From: Pseudomonas lurida | GTDB lineage: Bacteria > Pseudomonadota > Gammaproteobacteria > Pseudomonadales > Pseudomonadaceae | NCBI RefSeq assembly: GCF_002563895.1 | Contig: NZ_PDJB01000001.1 | Coordinates: 231,501-295,500 of the forward strand | Direction of reading: 5' to 3' | DNA: 64,000 bases | In this document: in pieces, positions 37,215 through 47,076 of the stretch | How positions within the stretch are numbered: position 1 is the stretch's first letter | How the letters are laid out: the number at the start of each line of letters is the position of its first letter | Program-made: the position numbers and the translations under genes | The notes under the pieces: model-generated | Told to the model about the DNA's origin: nothing | Databases searched by the model: none | The model's input: only the letters and a program-made list of their open reading frames with translations

Positions 37215-39392
37215 ATGCGCTACCTGCGATCTATTGTGCTGCTCTATGGTTTCTTCCTCTCGCCGCCGACGTTCGCCACCGTGTTGGAAAACGCCTTCTG
37301 GCGAGTCGAGCTCGACCCGGCCACCCTGGCCATCCGCGTTACACCGAAGGGTCAACCGGCGATACAAGCCTCCAGCGGCGTAGCGGCCCGTGCCGTCAGC
37401 CAACTTGAACACAGCAGTCAGCAAGCGAGCTGGCAATGGGATGACGGCGCCTTTCGGGTGAGTGCCAGCCTTGAGCAACGTGACCTGGCGTTAGCCGTCA
37501 CGGCGCGGCAAGCGGGTGAGCTGCCGATCCTCGTGCAACCGGCCAGTGCGCTGGGCAGGGGCCTGATGTGGCCGCTGGCCGAGGGGCATTACGTGCCCAC
37601 CGGGAATGCCCTGTGGAAGGATTTCCTGCTGGAGCAAGGTGACGTCAACACTACCCAGGATCTGAGCTTGCCGCTGTGGGGTGTCGATCACGGCGCGGTG
37701 ACCCTCAGCTGGTTATTGACCAACCCCTACAACAACCGCCTGCGCTGGCAGGAAACCCAGGCCCTGTCACTGGCCCATGAGTTCACCGCCCTCGACCCTG
37801 GCGCGCCCATGACCCTGCTGTTGCACCTGGGAGAGGCTGATCCGTTGTCCGGCGCCAAGCGCTACCGCCAATGGCTGGTTGAGCGCGGCCGTTATGAGCC
37901 GTTGACGGACAAACTGCGGCAGACCCCCGAGGCCGAGAAGTTGCTGGGCGCCAGCCATGTCTACCTGTGGGGCAATGACTTGCTGGCCCCCGAAGATGTG
38001 CGCGATTGGCCGCTGTTGCTCAAGCGCTTGCGTGGGCATGCACTCCAGGGCTTGCTGGACAAGGAGTCCGCCAAGATCGTTGCGCAGGGTTCCCCGTTGA
38101 ATCGCTATGAGCAGACGGTCGTGCTCCGTGGCCTGAATGCGGCGATCAACCAACAGGCTCGGCAGCGTTGGCAGGTGGAAGAACCTGACATGACCCAGCT
38201 CGCCGCGCGCTATGGCGAGCTGCGTCGCGAACTGGCCGTGGATTTTGCCGGGGCCTTGAGTGACACCCCCGCACATTGGGGCAGCCAGGTGATCCAGTCA
38301 CTGCGCGGCTCAGGTCTGCCGCGCTTGCTGCTGACCCTGGGCGAGGGCTGGGAAGGCGGCCTCTGGCACCCGGAGGCGATCCGGGCCGGCGTCGACGCGG
38401 GTTTCCTGATGGCGCCCTACGACTCCTATGAAACCGCGTTGTCCGCCACGGAAAATCCGGATTGGACCACCGCTCACCTGGGCGCCAGGGCCTACCGCGA
38501 GTGCGCGATTGTGCTGAAGGACGGCAAGCTGAAAACCGGCTTCCAGCAGTCTGGGCACTACACCGACCCGCGCTGCGTGCGGCCGCTGTTGGAGGCCCGC
38601 GTAAAGGCTATCCAGGCAAAGGCTGGCTTCAACGCCTGGTTCCTCGATGCCTATGCCACCAGCATGGTGTTCGACAGCTACCGGGACGGCGCCCGCATGA
38701 CCCAGGCGCAGAACGCCGAAGGCAACATCGACGCCTCGCGCTGGCTCAGTACCGCACTCAAGTTGCCCGCCGGTTCGGAAGACGGCAACGCCATCACAGC
38801 CGAAGGCATCCTGTTCGCGCATGGCATGCAGACGCCCGTGATGGGCTGGGGTGATCACGCCATGACCCAAGACAAGCAATCACCCTATTACGTCGGTAAC
38901 TGGTACCCACCGCAGCAACCGACCGTGTTCTTCAAGCCGGTGCCGCTGAACGAGCCGTTTCGCACGGTGTATTTCGAGCCGACCATGCGCCTGCCTTTGT
39001 ACCAGGCGGTGTTCCACGGCTCGGTGATCACCACTCATCACTGGCTGTTCGACAGCCTGAAGCTGAGCAATGTGCGGGCTGAGAATGAGCTGGTGCAGCT
39101 GCTCTACAACGTGCCGCCGCTGTATCACTTGAGTGCTTCTACGATTAAGCAGCGGCTGCCGGTGATCCAGCGCCAGGACCGGTTTTTCCGGCCCTTGCAC
39201 CAGCGGTTGGCCACCCAGGCGATGACGGGGTTTCGTTGGTTGACTTCGGATAGGCAGTTGCAGGAAACCACCTTTGCCGATGGGACGCGGTTGGTGGCGA
39301 ATTTTGCCGTAGAGGAGAAAGCGGGGTTTACCGGGCGCAGTGTGACGGTGTTGGTCGTGGGTGAGGAGCCTGTGGTGTATCGGGTGAAATAG
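37215..39392 (+). CDS. Putative secreted glycoside hydrolase
   Basis: 725 residues with a signal peptide (about 1-21, ends PPTFAT). The N-terminal part (about 25-230) is beta-rich like a galactose-mutarotase-type domain; the central part has barrel-like segments including GWEGGLWHPEAI, AYDSYETA-like loops and GFNAWFLDAYATSM, where the Asp could be the catalytic nucleophile of an alpha-glycosidase barrel; the C-terminal 90 residues are beta-rich. It resembles proteins loosely related to GH101/DUF5696 endo-glycosidases, but I could not place it in a family with certainty. It stands alone, with repeats on both sides and no sugar genes nearby. Confidence 0.6.
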   Translation: MRYLRSIVLLYGFFLSPPTFATVLENAFWRVELDPATLAIRVTPKGQPAIQASSGVAARAVSQLEHSSQQASWQWDDGAFRVSASLEQRDLALAVTARQAGELPILVQPASALGRGLMWPLAEGHYVPTGNALWKDFLLEQGDVNTTQDLSLPLWGVDHGAVTLSWLLTNPYNNRLRWQETQALSLAHEFTALDPGAPMTLLLHLGEADPLSGAKRYRQWLVERGRYEPLTDKLRQTPEAEKLLGASHVYLWGNDLLAPEDVRDWPLLLKRLRGHALQGLLDKESAKIVAQGSPLNRYEQTVVLRGLNAAINQQARQRWQVEEPDMTQLAARYGELRRELAVDFAGALSDTPAHWGSQVIQSLRGSGLPRLLLTLGEGWEGGLWHPEAIRAGVDAGFLMAPYDSYETALSATENPDWTTAHLGARAYRECAIVLKDGKLKTGFQQSGHYTDPRCVRPLLEARVKAIQAKAGFNAWFLDAYATSMVFDSYRDGARMTQAQNAEGNIDASRWLSTALKLPAGSEDGNAITAEGILFAHGMQTPVMGWGDHAMTQDKQSPYYVGNWYPPQQPTVFFKPVPLNEPFRTVYFEPTMRLPLYQAVFHGSVITTHHWLFDSLKLSNVRAENELVQLLYNVPPLYHLSASTIKQRLPVIQRQDRFFRPLHQRLATQAMTGFRWLTSDRQLQETTFADGTRLVANFAVEEKAGFTGRSVTVLVVGEEPVVYRVK

Positions 39393-39545
39393 CACTCGCC
39401 GGCAAGCCGGCTGCCACAGCTGTCTTATTGTAGGCCGCGATCCGACTGTGGGAGCGGGCTTGCCCGCGAAGACGCCCCGACAGCCGCCCGCTATCTAACT
39501 GTCACCCCGCGATCCAACTGTGGGAGCGGGCTTGCCCGCGAAGGC
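39388..39545. repeat. REP elements after the glycosidase gene
   Basis: A GCCGGCAAGCCGGCTGCCACAG variant at 39397-39420 and two same-facing REPs starting at about 39448 and 39519 (71 bp apart), with linkers like those of the six-copy array. The second is the start of long repeat copy B. Confidence 0.85.
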
Positions 39546-39905
39546 GGCCTGACAGCCGGCCTGGATGTCGGATCAGGCCGGGTACATATCCGTTATTTAG
39601 GTAACGGCTGCTATGGGTTCCGCCCTTACGGCGGGTCACTTTTGGAAAAGAGCCCCAAAAGTAACCAAAAGGGCTCTTGCCCCAACACTCGGCACCTCGC
39701 TCACGCTCGGTGTGCCCGTAATCCGACAGTGATTTGGGGGGCCGCCGCCACGCGCCATCCATGGCGCGGGGCGGCTAAACCGGCATCCCTGCCGGTTTAC
39801 CCCCCAAATCCCTGTCGAATTCCGGCCAGCGTGTTTGATGGGGCGCCTGAGATCAAAAGCACGATCAAGATCAAGATCAAGAGCGGCTCGCTTCGCATCG
39901 TGGTT
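39503..39905. repeat. Long dispersed intergenic repeat, copy B (with 3 x GATCAA)
   Basis: About 400 bp, same orientation and landmarks as copy A at 30006-30476, with a few substitutions and small indels and only three GATCAA units (39863-39880). It ends about 60 bp from a reverse-strand gene, as copy A does. The 39393-39963 gap contains only these repeats. Confidence 0.9.
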
Positions 39906-39963
39906 AGGGTTAGGTTGGGGTTGGGGCTGCAAAGTTTTTCTAGGTTGGTCCGGTCATTCAGCC

Positions 39964-40590
39964 CTACCGTTTGCGCCACACACTGGCTAACCAAGGTTGT
40001 TGCTCCCGAGGCAAGCCTGCGGGACGGTAGTAGTGCTCCAGTTCCACAAACCCTGCTTGCGTCAGCAGCGCTTGCCACGCCTCCAAGTCGTGGTAAGCCC
40101 CATACCGAGGTCCATTCCAGCCTTCTTGGTTCTCACCCCTAGGGTTGGAGCTGAACAGTACGCCTCCCGGCTTCAACGCGCCCTGTAACTGCTTGAGCAC
40201 ACGCGGCAGTTCCTGCTTGGGAATATGGAACAGCACCGCGTTGGCGAAAATCCCGTCGAAGCGTTCGGCAGGCAGGTCCAGCTTCAGGAAGTCCTGCTGC
40301 ATCACTTCGCAACCACTGTCTTCGCGCGCCATCTGTGCAAACCGCTCCGAGCCATCCAGCCCGACGGCGATATGCCCCATGCGGGTAAAGGTCTGCAAGT
40401 CGCGCCCCGGCCCGCAGCCGAAATCGAGCACGGTAAACGGCGCCGAACCTTGGATATGCCGCAGCAGCGCGTCGATGTTCTGGCTCACATCGTGGTCGCG
40501 GGTGCCTTCGCGGAAGTCCTCGGCCACGCTGTTGTAGTGGCCGAGGGTGGTGGCGGTGATGGTGTTGAGGTCGTCGGGCTTGAGGGTCAT
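39964..40590 (-). CDS. Class I SAM-dependent methyltransferase
   Basis: 208 residues. Motif I LDFGCGPGRD (56-64 region), the acidic residue after strand 2 (AVGLDGSERF) and post-motif II FDGIFANAVLFHIPKQ give a Rossmann methyltransferase of the ubiquinone/tellurite-resistance type. Its substrate is unknown. It begins 41 bp after the metI-like stop on the same strand and may be the last gene of the sulfur operon, but a separate unit is equally possible. Confidence 0.85.
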   Translation of the reverse strand: MTLKPDDLNTITATTLGHYNSVAEDFREGTRDHDVSQNIDALLRHIQGSAPFTVLDFGCGPGRDLQTFTRMGHIAVGLDGSERFAQMAREDSGCEVMQQDFLKLDLPAERFDGIFANAVLFHIPKQELPRVLKQLQGALKPGGVLFSSNPRGENQEGWNGPRYGAYHDLEAWQALLTQAGFVELEHYYRPAGLPREQQPWLASVWRKR

Positions 40591-40630
40591 GACGGGTAGT
40601 ACCGGGCGTCTTCGATGGCCCGACTATACC

Positions 40631-41275
40631 TCACCTCTTGTTCAGCACCCGGGCCAGGCGATCACCACCGAGTTGAATCACCGCCACCAGGATCACCAGC
40701 AGCACAATCACGGTCAGCATGATCTGCGTATCAAAACGCTGGTAGCCGTAGCGGTAGGCAATATCCCCCAGCCCGCCCGCACCGATCGCGCCCGCCATGG
40801 CCGACGAGTTGATCATGGTCACCAGGGTGATGGTGAACCCGCCGACAATCCCCGGCAGCGCTTCCGGCAACAGCACGTGCCAAATGATGTGCCAGCGGCG
40901 GCAGCCCATGGCCTGCGCGGCTTCGATAAGGCCGTGGTCGACCTCGCGCAGGCTCACCTCGGCAATGCGTGCAAAAAACGGTGTGGCGGCGATGGTCAGC
41001 GGTACGACGGCAGCCCATACGCCGTAGGTGGTGCCGACGATCAGCCGGGTGAACGGGATCAACGCCACCATCAGGATCAGGAACGGAATCGAACGGAACA
41101 GGTTGACGAACGCCCCCAGTACGCGGTTCCACGCCGGCGCCTGGTAGATGCCGCCTTTGTCGCTGGTGACCAGGAACACTGCCAGCGGAATCCCCACCAG
41201 CAGCGCGATCAGCGACGACACGCCGACCATCAGCAAGGTGTCGATGGCGCCCTGCACTAAACGATCAAACCACAT
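40631..41275 (-). CDS. metI: Methionine-type ABC transporter permease
   Basis: 214 residues, MetI family with five hydrophobic helices, the EAA loop [19 protein letters not shown] (about 134-152) and the [27 protein letters not shown] segment typical of D-methionine permeases. It overlaps metN by 11 bp. In this operon the transported compound is probably an organosulfur substrate for the oxygenases upstream rather than methionine itself (inference). Confidence 0.88.
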   Translation of the reverse strand: MWFDRLVQGAIDTLLMVGVSSLIALLVGIPLAVFLVTSDKGGIYQAPAWNRVLGAFVNLFRSIPFLILMVALIPFTRLIVGTTYGVWAAVVPLTIAATPFFARIAEVSLREVDHGLIEAAQAMGCRRWHIIWHVLLPEALPGIVGGFTITLVTMINSSAMAGAIGAGGLGDIAYRYGYQRFDTQIMLTVIVLLVILVAVIQLGGDRLARVLNKR

Positions 41276-42380
41276 GGCCCAGCACCTCCACCTGTTGTGC
41301 CCAATGGCCGGCGCGCTTGCGCAGTTCTTCGGCGCCGTGGGGTGAGCCGTTCACCGCCAGCAGCAGTTGCCCGAGGGCATGCCCCTGGATGCGCTCCACG
41401 CCGCCTTGCAGCAAGCGCACGCGCCCGCCGAGGGCGCTGAACAGCGCGGCCAGGTCCGGCTCGTCGGTGTCGCTGCCGGTGAACTGCAAGCGCAGCACAA
41501 TCGCCGCGTCCGCAGATCCAGGTGTGGGTTGCAAACGGCTTTGCAACTCTTCCGGCAACCCATGCTGCAGCGGTGCCAGCAGGGTCTTGCTGACCTCATG
41601 TTGCGGGTTGCCGAACACTTGCCATACCGGGCCTTGCTCGACGATACGGCCATGCTCCAGCACCACCACGCGGTCGCAGATCTCGCGGATCACCGCCATC
41701 TCGTGGGTGATCAATACGATGGTCAGGCCCAGGCGCTGGTTGATCTCGCGCAGCAAGCCGAGAATCGATTGGGTGGTCTCCGGATCGAGCGCCGACGTGG
41801 CCTCGTCGCACAGCAGGATCTGCGGGTCATGCACCAACGATCGGGCGATGCCCACGCGCTGTTTCTGCCCGCCGGACAGCTGCGCCGGGTAAGCCGTGTG
41901 TTTGTCCTGCAGGCCCACCAGTTCCAGCAGCTCGCGCACCTTTTGCTCACGCTCGGGCTTGGGTACGCCAGCGACTTTCAGCGGCAACTCGACGTTCTGC
42001 CACACGGTCTTGGCCGACATCAGGTTGAAGTGCTGGAAGATCATGCCGATGCGCCGACGCAGCGCCACCAGGCGGTCTTCATCGAAGTCGCCAATGTCGA
42101 CCTGATCGATCAGCACGCGTCCGCTGCTCGGTTGCTCGAGGCGGTTGATGGTGCGGATCAGCGACGACTTGCCGGCGCCGCTGCGGCCAATGATGCCGAA
42201 CACTTCACCGCGCTGGATCGCCAGGTCGATGCCTTGCAAGGCATGCACGCTGCCGTCGTAGGTCTTGCCCAGGTTGATAAAGCGTACATGGGCACGGTTC
42301 AGGTCAGGGTGCAGTTCTGTCTGCTCGGCGTCCCTGGGCGGCAAGCCCAGGTCGCGCAGTTGAGAGTGGGCGGCGGTCAT
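41265..42380 (-). CDS. metN: Methionine-type ABC transporter ATPase
   Basis: 371 residues: about 30 extra N-terminal residues, Walker A GRSGAGKS (65-72), signature LSGGQKQR, Walker [15 protein letters not shown] and switch His in LITHEM. The C-terminal about 90 residues match the NIL ligand-sensing domain of MetN, which binds methionine to inhibit transport; here it may sense a different sulfur compound. Overlaps metQ by 4 bp and metI by 11 bp. Confidence 0.9.
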   Translation of the reverse strand: MTAAHSQLRDLGLPPRDAEQTELHPDLNRAHVRFINLGKTYDGSVHALQGIDLAIQRGEVFGIIGRSGAGKSSLIRTINRLEQPSSGRVLIDQVDIGDFDEDRLVALRRRIGMIFQHFNLMSAKTVWQNVELPLKVAGVPKPEREQKVRELLELVGLQDKHTAYPAQLSGGQKQRVGIARSLVHDPQILLCDEATSALDPETTQSILGLLREINQRLGLTIVLITHEMAVIREICDRVVVLEHGRIVEQGPVWQVFGNPQHEVSKTLLAPLQHGLPEELQSRLQPTPGSADAAIVLRLQFTGSDTDEPDLAALFSALGGRVRLLQGGVERIQGHALGQLLLAVNGSPHGAEELRKRAGHWAQQVEVLGHVV

Positions 42381-43192
42381 TTTTTATCTTCCCAGCCGAC
42401 CTGGTAGAGCTTGCCGAGGGACTTGTCCAGTGCAGCACGAACGACCGGCGAGTGCCGGTAGATGTCGACAAACTTGATCACCCGCGGGTCGGTTTTGCTC
42501 TTGGGCTGGATCACGAACTGGATCACGTACTCCGGATGGTCGAGGCCGTCGAATAGCAGCGCCGACTCGGCATCGAAGGTCTTGGACAGGCGGATATACG
42601 CCGGGTAGCCCTGTACCAGGTCGGCATCGTCATAGGCGCGCACCAGTTGCACGGCCTCGACTTGCAGGATCTTGATGTTCTTGGGGTTGGTGACGATGTC
42701 TTCTTCGGTGGCCTTGTAGCCCACGCCTGGCTTGAGGGTGATCAAGCCCGCCTTGGCCAGCAACTGCAGGCCGCGACCGCTGTTGATCGGGTCGTTGGCA
42801 ATCGCCACGCTGGCGCCTTCGGGCAGGTCACTGATGCTCTTGTACTTCTTCGAATACAGGCCAACGTTGTTGATGATGCCCGGCGCATACGGCACCAGGT
42901 CAAAGCCGGCGGCGGCCTTGGCGTTTTCCAGGAACGGGATGTGCTGGAAGTAGTTCACGTCGATATCGCCAGCCGCCAGGCTGACGTTGGGCGCGATCCA
43001 GTCGGTGAACTCCACCAGCTCGACCTTCAGGCCTTGCTTGCCGGCCTCAGCAACAGCGGCTTCGAGGGGAATGGCGAAGGCGGCGGTGGTGCCGATCTTC
43101 AACGGTGCATCGGCGGCGAACACCGCCGAGCTGAACAGTCCGAAAGCCAGGGCCAGTGCTTTGACTGGGTGGGCGAGCAGGTTTTTTTTCAT
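42377..43192 (-). CDS. metQ: MetQ/NlpA-family substrate-binding protein
   Basis: 271 residues. Signal peptide to about residue 28 ([10 protein letters not shown]), no lipobox Cys, then [33 protein letters not shown] and [20 protein letters not shown] of the NlpA family. The start at 43192 ([10 protein letters not shown]) has GGAAA upstream; a start twelve codons earlier is unlikely. It pairs with the metNI genes downstream and follows the LLM monooxygenase gene by 57 bp. Confidence 0.9.
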   Translation of the reverse strand: MKKNLLAHPVKALALAFGLFSSAVFAADAPLKIGTTAAFAIPLEAAVAEAGKQGLKVELVEFTDWIAPNVSLAAGDIDVNYFQHIPFLENAKAAAGFDLVPYAPGIINNVGLYSKKYKSISDLPEGASVAIANDPINSGRGLQLLAKAGLITLKPGVGYKATEEDIVTNPKNIKILQVEAVQLVRAYDDADLVQGYPAYIRLSKTFDAESALLFDGLDHPEYVIQFVIQPKSKTDPRVIKFVDIYRHSPVVRAALDKSLGKLYQVGWEDKK

Positions 43193-43248
43193 GGTCAATT
43201 TCCAGTCATGGGGTGTTGGTGCAAACAATCGAGTTCCAGCGTTCTGCT

Positions 43249-44601
43249 TCAGTGGCGGTAGGTGGACCCGGTGTGTTGTTCGGGCAGGCGAGCGCGGCCG
43301 TGGAAAACTTTTTCCCGCAGTGTTCCCTGTTCATATTCAGTCTTGTACGAGCCACGCTTTTGCAGCTCCGGCACCACCAGGTCGATAAAGTCCACGTAGC
43401 TTTCCGGCGTGACGATGCGCGTGAGGTTGAAGCCGTCCAGGCCGGTTTCGCTGATCCAGGATTCAAGTTCGTCAGCGACTTGTTCGGGCGAGCCGACCAG
43501 GGTGATATAGCGTCCGCCGAGGGCGTGCTGTTCCAGCAACTTGCGCCGGGTCCAGTCGTTGTTCTGCAGGTTCTTGGTGGCTGACTGGATCGCGTTGCTC
43601 TTCACGTACTGGATCGGCTCGTCCAGTGCGTACTGGGCAAAGTCGATGGCGGTGGAGGCCGAGAAATGCGCCACGCCGGCTTCCGGGCTGGCGTAGCTCA
43701 GGTACTCGGCATGCTTGGCCCAGGCGAGTTCTTCAGTGGCGCCCACGATCACGTTGAGGCCCATGAACACTTTGATGTCATCCGGATTGCGCCCGGCCTC
43801 GACCGCGCTGGCGCGCACTTTATCTACCTGGGCCTTGGTCGCGGCCTTGTTCTGGCCGCTGATGAAGACGCACTCGGCATGGCGCCCGGCGAACAGCAGG
43901 CCGCGGTCCGAACTGCCGGCCTGGAACAGCACCGGCGTGCGTTGCGGCGAGGGTTCGCACAGGTGATACCCCTCCACCTGGTAGAACTCGCCGTGGTGCT
44001 CGACCTTGTGCACCTTGCCCGGCTGCGCATACACCCGCGCCTGCGGATCATTGAGCACTGCATCGTCTTCCCAGCTGCCTTCCCAGAGTTTGTAGAGCAC
44101 CTCCAGGTACTCATCGGCCTGGTCGTAACGGCGGTCATGCTCGACCTGCTCGGTGAGGCCCATGGCCTTGGCGGCGCTGTCGAGGTAGCCGGTGACAATG
44201 TTCCAACCCACTCGGCCGCGGCTCAGGTGGTCCAGAGTGGACATGCGCCGGGCGAACAGATACGGCGGTTCGTAGGTGAGGTTGGCGGTGAGGCCAAAGC
44301 CGAGATGGCGGGTGACCGCAGCCATGGCCGAGACCAGCAGCAAGGGGTCATTGACCGGCAGCTGGATCGACTCCTTGAGCGGCACGTCGATCGAGTCCTG
44401 GTACACATCGTAGACGCCGACGATATCGGCAATGAACAAGCCGTCGAACAGCCCGCGTTCCAGGGTTCTGGCCAGGTCGGTCCAGTACTCGAGGGTCTTG
44501 TACTGGGTGGACGTGTCCCGTGGATGGGTCCACAGGCCATGGTTGATGTGCCCGATGCAGTTCATGTTGAAGGCATTGAGCAGGATTTTTTTCTTCGCCA
44601 T
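43249..44601 (-). CDS. LLM flavin-dependent monooxygenase (NtaA/SnaA/DszA family)
   Basis: 450 residues, bacterial-luciferase-like TIM barrel of the long NtaA/SnaA/DszA subfamily: NAFNMNCIGHINHGLW at the start, AAVTRHLGFGLTANLTYE, LSRGRVGWNIVTGYLDSAAKAMG and QAGSSDRGLLFAGRHAECVF. Members oxidise nitrilotriacetate, dibenzothiophene sulfone or dimethyl sulfide using FMNH2 from a separate reductase; no reductase gene is visible here. Start and stop overlap the upstream SfnB-like gene (TGATG). The substrate is unknown; the context points to an organosulfur compound. Confidence 0.88.
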   Translation of the reverse strand: MAKKKILLNAFNMNCIGHINHGLWTHPRDTSTQYKTLEYWTDLARTLERGLFDGLFIADIVGVYDVYQDSIDVPLKESIQLPVNDPLLLVSAMAAVTRHLGFGLTANLTYEPPYLFARRMSTLDHLSRGRVGWNIVTGYLDSAAKAMGLTEQVEHDRRYDQADEYLEVLYKLWEGSWEDDAVLNDPQARVYAQPGKVHKVEHHGEFYQVEGYHLCEPSPQRTPVLFQAGSSDRGLLFAGRHAECVFISGQNKAATKAQVDKVRASAVEAGRNPDDIKVFMGLNVIVGATEELAWAKHAEYLSYASPEAGVAHFSASTAIDFAQYALDEPIQYVKSNAIQSATKNLQNNDWTRRKLLEQHALGGRYITLVGSPEQVADELESWISETGLDGFNLTRIVTPESYVDFIDLVVPELQKRGSYKTEYEQGTLREKVFHGRARLPEQHTGSTYRH

Positions 44602-45794
44602 CAGATGGTCCCCCGCAGTGGCGGGTTTTCATCGTTGAGGTAGTAATTGCCCACCGCGTGATACTTCCAGCGCACCGGGTCGTGCAGGGTGTGCACGCGG
44701 GCGTTGCGCCAGTGGCGGTCGAGACCGTGCTCGGCCAGGGTTGCCTGGCTGCCGGCGAGTTCGAACAGGGTACTGCCGGCGGCCAGCGAGATTTCGGTGC
44801 TCAAGGCGCGCACTTCGGCGACGGCGATCGAGGCGGCCGCAACGGTCTCGGCATTGCTGTCGGCCTGGGCGCGGTCGAGGAATTCGCCCGAGCGTTCCAG
44901 CAACGCCTCGGCGGCGTGCAGGCGGATGCTCAGGTGGCCGAAGCTTTTCAGGGTCAGTGGGTCTTCGCTGGCTTTGTCGCTGCTGGCGTCGATCCACGGA
45001 CGGGTCTTGGTGCGCACAAAGTGCAGCGCGTCTTCAAAGGCGGCGCGGGCAATACCGGTGTCGATGGCGGCGTGCAGAATCTGCGCCAGGGGCCCGACCG
45101 TGGTCGGGCGCTCGAAGGCGCTCTGGAACGGGATCACATCCTGGGCGGCGACCCACACGTTGTCGAACACCACCGACCCGCTGCCGGTGGTGCGCTGGCC
45201 GAAGCCGCTCCAGTCGTCGATCACGCTCAAGCCTTCGCTGTGGCGCGGGACAAAAGCAAGTTGCTGCACCCCGTGTTCATCCACCACTGAGGTGGGGATA
45301 CGCTGGGCGTAGATCGCCCCTGTGGAATAGAACTTGCGCCCGCTGATACGCAGACCGTCACCGTCGCGGGTGAGTGTGGTGACGCGATCATGGGCCGTTT
45401 TGGTGCCCAACTCTGCCAGGGCGTTGCCGAAGCGTTGACCTGCCAATACCTCGGCATACAGGCGGCGTTGCTGCGCCGGGCTGCCATTCACGCGCAGCAC
45501 TTCCAGGGCATAGAAATGATTTTGCGGGATCTGGCCCAGGGAAGCGTCCGCCTGCGCGATCAAGGCGATGACCTTGGCCAGGGTGACATTGGAAACGCCC
45601 GCACCACCGTACTCCTTGGGCACGCTGATACCCCACAGGCCGGAGCGCGAAAACGCGTCCAGTTCGGGCAAGGGCAGGCGGCGCTCGCGGTCGCGCTGTG
45701 CGCTGTCGCGGCGAAAGTCTTCGGCCAGGTCGCTGGCGACAATAAGGGCTTGTTCGTCGCTGGTGATAACCGCGACGTGAGTAGAGACAGTCAT
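44601..45794 (-). CDS. sfnB: SfnB-family sulfur acquisition flavoprotein (second paralog)
   Basis: 397 residues, acyl-CoA-dehydrogenase fold of the SfnB/DszC type (flavin monooxygenases, not dehydrogenases). Landmarks: GLWGISVPKEYGGAGVSNVTLA, IAQADASLGQIPQNHFYALE, KFYSTGAIYAQRIPTSV, DDWSGFGQRTTGSGSVVFDNV and the C-terminal HWRNARVHTLHDPVRWKYHA. GGAG lies upstream of the ATG. SfnB is linked to use of dimethyl sulfone in P. putida. It overlaps the LLM gene by 1 bp and lies 40 bp after the first SfnB paralog. Confidence 0.88.
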   Translation of the reverse strand: MTVSTHVAVITSDEQALIVASDLAEDFRRDSAQRDRERRLPLPELDAFSRSGLWGISVPKEYGGAGVSNVTLAKVIALIAQADASLGQIPQNHFYALEVLRVNGSPAQQRRLYAEVLAGQRFGNALAELGTKTAHDRVTTLTRDGDGLRISGRKFYSTGAIYAQRIPTSVVDEHGVQQLAFVPRHSEGLSVIDDWSGFGQRTTGSGSVVFDNVWVAAQDVIPFQSAFERPTTVGPLAQILHAAIDTGIARAAFEDALHFVRTKTRPWIDASSDKASEDPLTLKSFGHLSIRLHAAEALLERSGEFLDRAQADSNAETVAAASIAVAEVRALSTEISLAAGSTLFELAGSQATLAEHGLDRHWRNARVHTLHDPVRWKYHAVGNYYLNDENPPLRGTI

Positions 45795-45834
45795 GTTGTT
45801 CTCCAGAAGCTCGTGGAAAAAGTGTTCTGGTCGG

Positions 45835-47076
45835 TTAAATCCAGGAGTGACGAGCGGGCAATGTGCCGTTCAATCGATAGGCGCCGATGGCGTGATACTT
45901 CCAGCGCACGGGGTCATGCAGGGTGTGCACGCGCGCGTTGCGCCAGTGGCGGTCGAGGTTGAATTCGGCGAGGGTGGCGCGGCTGCCGGCCAGTTCGAAG
46001 AGCTTTTCGCTGACCAGCAGCGACACTTCGGTGGTCAGCACCTTGGCCTCGGCCACCGCGATGGATGCCCGCGCAGCAGACTGCGCAGTGATCGGCGCGG
46101 CGCTGACGTGGTCCAGCACCTGGCCGGCCTTGCGCAGCAGGGCTTCGGCGGCGTGCAGTTCGATCTTCAGCCTGCCGATGTCGGCGATCACGTACAGGTC
46201 ATCGCTGGCGCGTTCGACCTTGGCGTCGATCCATGGGCGCGAGCGCTCACGCACGAATGCAAGGGTGTCATCCAGTGCTCCACGGGCGATGCCGGCGTCG
46301 ATGGCCGCCTGGATCAACTGCGAGACAGCGCCCTGGACCGTCGGTGTTTCGCCGATACGCCAGTTTTCGATCACCAGTTCGGCGTCCACCGGCACCTGGT
46401 CCAGCAGCACGGTGCCGCTGGCAGTGGTGCGCTGGCCGAAGCCGGACCAGTCATCGACGATGCGCAGCCCTTGGGTGCCACGGCGTACGAACGCCATGAC
46501 CTGCTTGCCGTCATCGTTCAGCGCTTTCACCGCGACCCAGTGTGCAAACAACGCGCCGGTGGAATAGAACTTCTGGCCGCTGATCACATAGCCGTCACCT
46601 TCGGCGGTGATGCGTGCCTTGAGCTCCAGGGTGTTTTTGGTGCCGCGTTCCGGGCCGCCATTGCCGATGCGCCAGCCGTCGAGGACGCTCTGGAACAGCT
46701 GCTTTTTCTGGCGCTCGGTGGCGGCGCCCTGCAACAGCTGCAGGATACCGAAATGATTCTGCGGGATCTGCCCGAGGGCCGGGTCTGCCGCGCTGATGAT
46801 CGCGAATACCTCGGCCAGGGTCACGAAGGACACCTGCGGGCCGCCGTACTCACGGGGAATGGAAATACTGCCCAGCCCACTGCGGGTGAACTGCTCGATC
46901 TGTGCCCACGGCAGCTTGCGCTGCTGGTCGCGCCTGGCGGCTTGCAGGCGCGCAGCCTGGGCCAGCTCATGGGCAGCCTTCAGCGCCTCTGCATCGTTGC
47001 GCAGCACGGCGGCCGGCAACAGCAGGGGGGCTACATCCAGATCACTCTGGGGGGGTGTTAGAGCCAAGTTAGACAT
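45835..47076 (-). CDS. sfnB: SfnB-family sulfur acquisition flavoprotein (first paralog)
   Basis: 413 residues, same architecture as the next gene: GLGSISIPREYGGPQVSFVTLA, ISAADPALGQIPQNHFGILQ, KFYSTGALFAHWVAVKA, DDWSGFGQRTTASGTVLLDQV and HWRNARVHTLHDPVRWKYHA at the end. The two proteins are clearly diverged tandem duplicates with nearly identical C-terminal coding DNA. AAGGAG eight bases before the start lies inside a 20-codon leader ORF whose stop overlaps the ATG (TGATG), so translation may be coupled. Probably the first enzyme gene of a sulfur-source operon running down to metI. Confidence 0.88.
   Translation of the reverse strand: MSNLALTPPQSDLDVAPLLLPAAVLRNDAEALKAAHELAQAARLQAARRDQQRKLPWAQIEQFTRSGLGSISIPREYGGPQVSFVTLAEVFAIISAADPALGQIPQNHFGILQLLQGAATERQKKQLFQSVLDGWRIGNGGPERGTKNTLELKARITAEGDGYVISGQKFYSTGALFAHWVAVKALNDDGKQVMAFVRRGTQGLRIVDDWSGFGQRTTASGTVLLDQVPVDAELVIENWRIGETPTVQGAVSQLIQAAIDAGIARGALDDTLAFVRERSRPWIDAKVERASDDLYVIADIGRLKIELHAAEALLRKAGQVLDHVSAAPITAQSAARASIAVAEAKVLTTEVSLLVSEKLFELAGSRATLAEFNLDRHWRNARVHTLHDPVRWKYHAIGAYRLNGTLPARHSWI

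Noticed and set aside
39900..39935. Telomere-like GGTTAGGGTTAGG stretch
   Set aside because: A short G/T-rich stretch next to the repeat in a circular-chromosome bacterium; the matching place after copy A is GGGGTTGGGGTT, so it is a degenerate simple repeat.
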